Source: DATFVA01 sp963815785 (GTDB lineage: Bacteria > Bacteroidota > Ignavibacteria > Ignavibacteriales > Ignavibacteriaceae). From it: DNA of 64,000 bases. How positions within the stretch are numbered: the first letter of the stretch is position 1; every line of letters starts with the position of its first letter. The position numbers and the translations under genes were made by a program. Where the stretch lies: contig CAWFHZ010000018.1 of NCBI GenBank assembly GCA_963815785.1, forward strand, positions 71,880-135,879, written 5' to 3'. This document shows, in pieces, positions 61,498 to 64,000 of this stretch. Below the pieces are notes generated by a model that saw nothing but the letters and a program-made list of their open reading frames with translations, was not told the origin of the DNA and searched no databases.

Positions 61498-62424
61498 TCA
61501 GGTTCCTTCAATAAGTTCATATTCATGAATCTGGTCGAGCTGGAGAATTGTTTCTCCTTCATCATTAGTTGTAAACGCCCGTTTATACTTTGCATTCCAT
61601 ACAATTTCATCGAACCTGTATGAATACCTTACATGTATATCCTGGTTAAAACTTTCATCAAATCCTTTAATCAAAATTAATATTTCTGCATCAGTATTTT
61701 CAAAATGATCTTTTGTAAAATCTTTTAAAGGACTTTCATCATTAATTGGATGAACAATCGTCCAGCTCAACGGAAAAAAAGAGACAAATGGTAAATCAAG
61801 ATTCAGATTATAATATTTATGCGTGAATTGTCCGTCCTTTTTTTCAACCAGCATTAAAAGAAGTTTTGCTTCAAGATTCATAAGAACATTAGACCTTTTA
61901 TTAGCTATTCTAAACTGCAGGCTCATTCCTCCCTTGAAAGGAGCAATAACTGCATTATTGCTGAATACGATTTTGGAAGACGGTTTTGAAAATCTGCCAT
62001 AAAGCAAACCTGTAGCAAGCGCAAAACCCATCAGACCAGTCATTGCCTCAAAGGAGGCAACAAGATTTGATAAAATGCTTTCGGGTAATATTCCGCCGTA
62101 ACCAACAGTTGTAAATGTCTGTACGCTGAAGAAAAATGCATTCAATAATATCATAAAGAATGAATTGTCAGACATGGGCTCAAGATTATGAACACCTATC
62201 ACAGAATAGAGAAAAGCAAACACAATATTTACGAAAAGAAAAGTTCCCGTAAGCATAAGAAGGAATACCGGCCAGCTTACTGTAATCAGATGATGGTAAA
62301 TATCGCTTATATTAAAACCGGCACTTGTTCTGCTTACATTAAATGAACCGTCTTTATTTATAATTCGTTTGGTTCGGTTAAAATATTTTTCACCAAAGCC
62401 GGGGTCTTTAACCTGCTTATACAT
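61498..62424 (-). CDS. KirBac-type inward-rectifier potassium channel
   Basis: This 308-residue channel has a short amphipathic slide helix (about 38-50), an outer helix at about 55-80, a pore helix and selectivity filter Thr-Val-Gly-Tyr-Gly-Gly near residue 106, and an inner helix at about 120-146. The cytosolic immunoglobulin-like domain (about 155-300) has the family pattern Met-Ser-Leu-Gln-Phe-Arg-Ile-Ala-Asn-x-Arg near 170 and Leu-Ser-Trp-Thr-Ile-Val-His-Pro-Ile near 232. KirBac channels are tetramers conducting K+. The upstream neighbour on the same strand is a sensor kinase with membrane segments (66-nt gap), so the pair may sense and adjust ion balance. That coupling is inferred. Confidence 0.92.
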   Translation of the reverse strand: MYKQVKDPGFGEKYFNRTKRIINKDGSFNVSRTSAGFNISDIYHHLITVSWPVFLLMLTGTFLFVNIVFAFLYSVIGVHNLEPMSDNSFFMILLNAFFFSVQTFTTVGYGGILPESILSNLVASFEAMTGLMGFALATGLLYGRFSKPSSKIVFSNNAVIAPFKGGMSLQFRIANKRSNVLMNLEAKLLLMLVEKKDGQFTHKYYNLNLDLPFVSFFPLSWTIVHPINDESPLKDFTKDHFENTDAEILILIKGFDESFNQDIHVRYSYRFDEIVWNAKYKRAFTTNDEGETILQLDQIHEYELIEGT

Positions 62425-62490
62425 ATTTTTCTCAAATTGTTTTGGGATACACGGTAAAATATAAAATTACCGGGTGAGAAAAACCAAGTA

Positions 62491-63865
62491 TTAAAATGGA
62501 AGGAAAATTTTGAAGGAGGTACCGGGTTTTTCTTTCGTGCCTATTCGTGATGGACTTTCTACCGAGATATTTCCGTTATGCCTGAGAACTATTTGCTTAA
62601 CGACAGATAATCCAAGTCCTGAGCCTTCATATCCTTTGTTTTTAATATTTGATGCACGATAAAAATCCTTAAATATATTTTCTCTTTCATTTGCCGGAAT
62701 TCCGATTCCATCATCAGTTACTTCCAGATAAATACCATCCGTAACTTCAGAAACCGATATTTCTATTAGCCCATTATTTCCAACGTATTTAATCGCATTC
62801 AGCACAAGATTTGATACTGCGATTTCAATCAGGAATTTATCTCCCCGAACAGGCGTCCTTAGTAAACGATCATCTGTTAATTTTATAGTAAGTTGTTTTG
62901 TGTCAATAACTGTTTTCTGCTTTTGAAGAATTGAGCAGATTATTCCTTTTATATCAATTGTTTCATTTGCAATTTCACTCATTAATCTTAAACGTGAAAT
63001 CTTAAGAATATTATTTATAAGTTCGATGGCTTCCCCGGCTCTCTCTCTTGCAGCAATTAATTTTTGCTCAACTAATTCACCTAATGGCCCGACAAATTTC
63101 TGAAGTACTAAGATCAAGATAAGATTGAAGTGCCGCTATTGGTGATTTCAATTCATGCACAACACCAATTATATATTTCTGTTTCTCTTCTTCAGCTCTA
63201 TTCAGCATTTCAATAGATTCTACTAACCTCTGCTCATTTCTGTATAATTGATTTGCAATTTTATTGGCAAGGAGAACACTTACAAATATCAGGAAGGCAA
63301 AGAAAACCGAAAAAGAAATTATATAATTGAAGTCCGAATAAACCGGGTTTGTAATAAACCCTTCAACTGAATGATGAACCAGATAACCCTTATACTCTAG
63401 CATAACCTGCCCGGTAAAAGCAATAACTATAAAAGCGGCAATTGAGTATATAACAATTCCCGGTAGAATCAGGCTTCCGATAATCATATGAAAAACAAAT
63501 AGAAGGAAAAGTGGTGATTCAATACTGCCTGTAAAGTAGACAAGAAGAAAAAGTGATATAAGATCAAGAAGCATTTGAATAAGTGAGTGATGAATTGGAT
63601 TAAACTTATCCGGCTCGGTTTTTACAAACCTTCTTGCATAGTGGAGAATAAAGTTGTAGAGAAGAATCGAACCGGTTATCATAAGGATAGCCCGGTTCTG
63701 AACAGGTGAAAATTTTATACTTAGAATAAACTCCGCGGCAAACAGAACAAGTAGAAGCATTGCCACTGTTCCGTATCTCAGTTTAATGAACCAGAGATTC
63801 CTTTTTCTCAATGTATTCCAGAACTGATCGTAATGATGAGTCCAGGAAGGAACAAGTGATATCAT
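62491..63865 (-). CDS. Membrane sensor histidine kinase, frameshifted
   Basis: The amino part has a short polar start and about six membrane helices (roughly residues 30-200 from the ATG at 63865), then His in Val-Val-His-Glu-Leu-Lys-Ser-Pro. Reading then breaks after Ser-Tyr-Leu-Asp-Leu at about 63110. The rest (Val-Leu-Gln-Lys-Phe-Val-Gly, then Asn-Asn-Ile-Leu-Lys-Ile-Ser-Arg, N box Asn-Ala-Ile-Lys-Tyr, Asp-Asp-Gly-Ile-Gly, Gly-Leu-Gly-Leu) is in the +1 frame from 63108. Skipping one base at 63109 gives a normal kinase. A TTG at 63934 would lengthen the start by 23 codons, but that stretch lies in an intergenic repeat and is probably not translated. It is followed by the Kir channel. Confidence 0.8.
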
Positions 63866-63901
63866 TTCTTCTTTCAGTAAAATTGAGGCTGCCGGGTATT
63901 T

Positions 63902-63985
63902 GTCATTTCGACCAAAGGGAGAAATCTTACTCAATCTTTTAAAAGATTTCTCGTCATCCCGCTATGCGTGATTCCTCGAAATGAC
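63902..63985. repeat. Intergenic inverted repeat element
   Basis: GTCATTTCGA at 63902-63911 is the exact complement of TCGAAATGAC at 63976-63985. A nested pair, GAGAAATCTT and AAGATTTCTC, lies at 63920-63929 and 63943-63952. The whole can fold into a long stem with branches. It looks like the GTCATTTCGA-type dispersed repeat seen between genes in Bacteroidota. It sits directly upstream of the kinase at 63865. Confidence 0.8.
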
Positions 63986-64000
63986 TTTCCAGGTAAACCT

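Overview
The window looks like chromosomal DNA of an uncultured or little-studied member of the Ignavibacteria (Bacteroidota/Chlorobi side of the tree). The support is low GC, two secreted enzymes ending in the Asn-Pro-Phe-Asn-Pro type carboxyl sorting domain that is very common in Ignavibacteria, a PafA-type phosphatase, small outer-membrane beta-barrels, DUF6600 and DUF7793 proteins, a YpdA-type reductase and many PAS-rich sensor kinases. No rRNA, tRNA, CRISPR array, insertion sequence or phage gene was recognised. The placement is an inference from gene content.

Layout. 1-2.8 kb: envelope and lipid genes (AsmA-like protein, AI-2E family transporter, CDP-alcohol phosphatidyltransferase, a 49-residue membrane protein). 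2.9-5.6 kb: two secreted surface proteins (DUF6600 with a 99-bp repeat tail; an ice-binding-fold protein with a sorting tail). 5.7-17.3 kb: a signalling block on the minus strand with three PAS-containing histidine kinases, a SpoIIAA-like protein, two response regulators and small secreted proteins. 17.6-31 kb: an M24 peptidase, then four glutamate dehydrogenase homologues interleaved with two paralogous ~1000-residue proteins that join receiver-like domains to a pyruvate,phosphate dikinase nucleotide-binding domain, plus a zinc-ribbon protein. 31-38.5 kb: TPR protein, beta-barrel, class D beta-lactamase, coiled-coil lipoprotein, TerB protein, 4-alpha-glucanotransferase, von Willebrand A lipoprotein. 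39-45 kb: pyruvate dehydrogenase operon (E1, E2, E3). 45-64 kb: thioredoxin-fold protein, SIMPL protein, cytochrome c, class I aldolase, YpdA-type reductase, HAD phosphatase, GH44 glycosidase, PafA, dicarboxylate/glutamate symporter, HemW, two beta-barrels, a DedA-like protein, a periplasmic thioredoxin, and a sensor kinase - Kir channel - small membrane protein operon.

The most interesting system is the glutamate dehydrogenase cluster at 19.0-30.9 kb. A two-gene module (gdhA plus a receiver/dikinase-N protein) is tandemly duplicated, each copy has a strong intercistronic hairpin, and two further divergent dehydrogenases follow. The dikinase-like proteins keep the ATP-grasp-like half but show no swivelling His domain and no PEP-binding barrel, so they are unlikely to be ordinary PEP synthases. 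Regulation or phosphotransfer linked to glutamate/2-oxoglutarate metabolism is an inference.

The second main observation is that seven genes carry a single-base frameshift, with conserved protein sequence continuing in another frame on both sides: the PAS kinase at 12.80 kb, a secreted protein at 14.67 kb, a lipoprotein at 33.95 kb, TerB at 35.64 kb, dihydrolipoyl dehydrogenase at 43.82 kb, HAD phosphatase at 52.02 kb and a kinase at 63.11 kb. Because essential-looking genes are hit, consensus (assembly) error is the most economical explanation, but each needs read-level checking. Merged coordinates are given where the join is clear.
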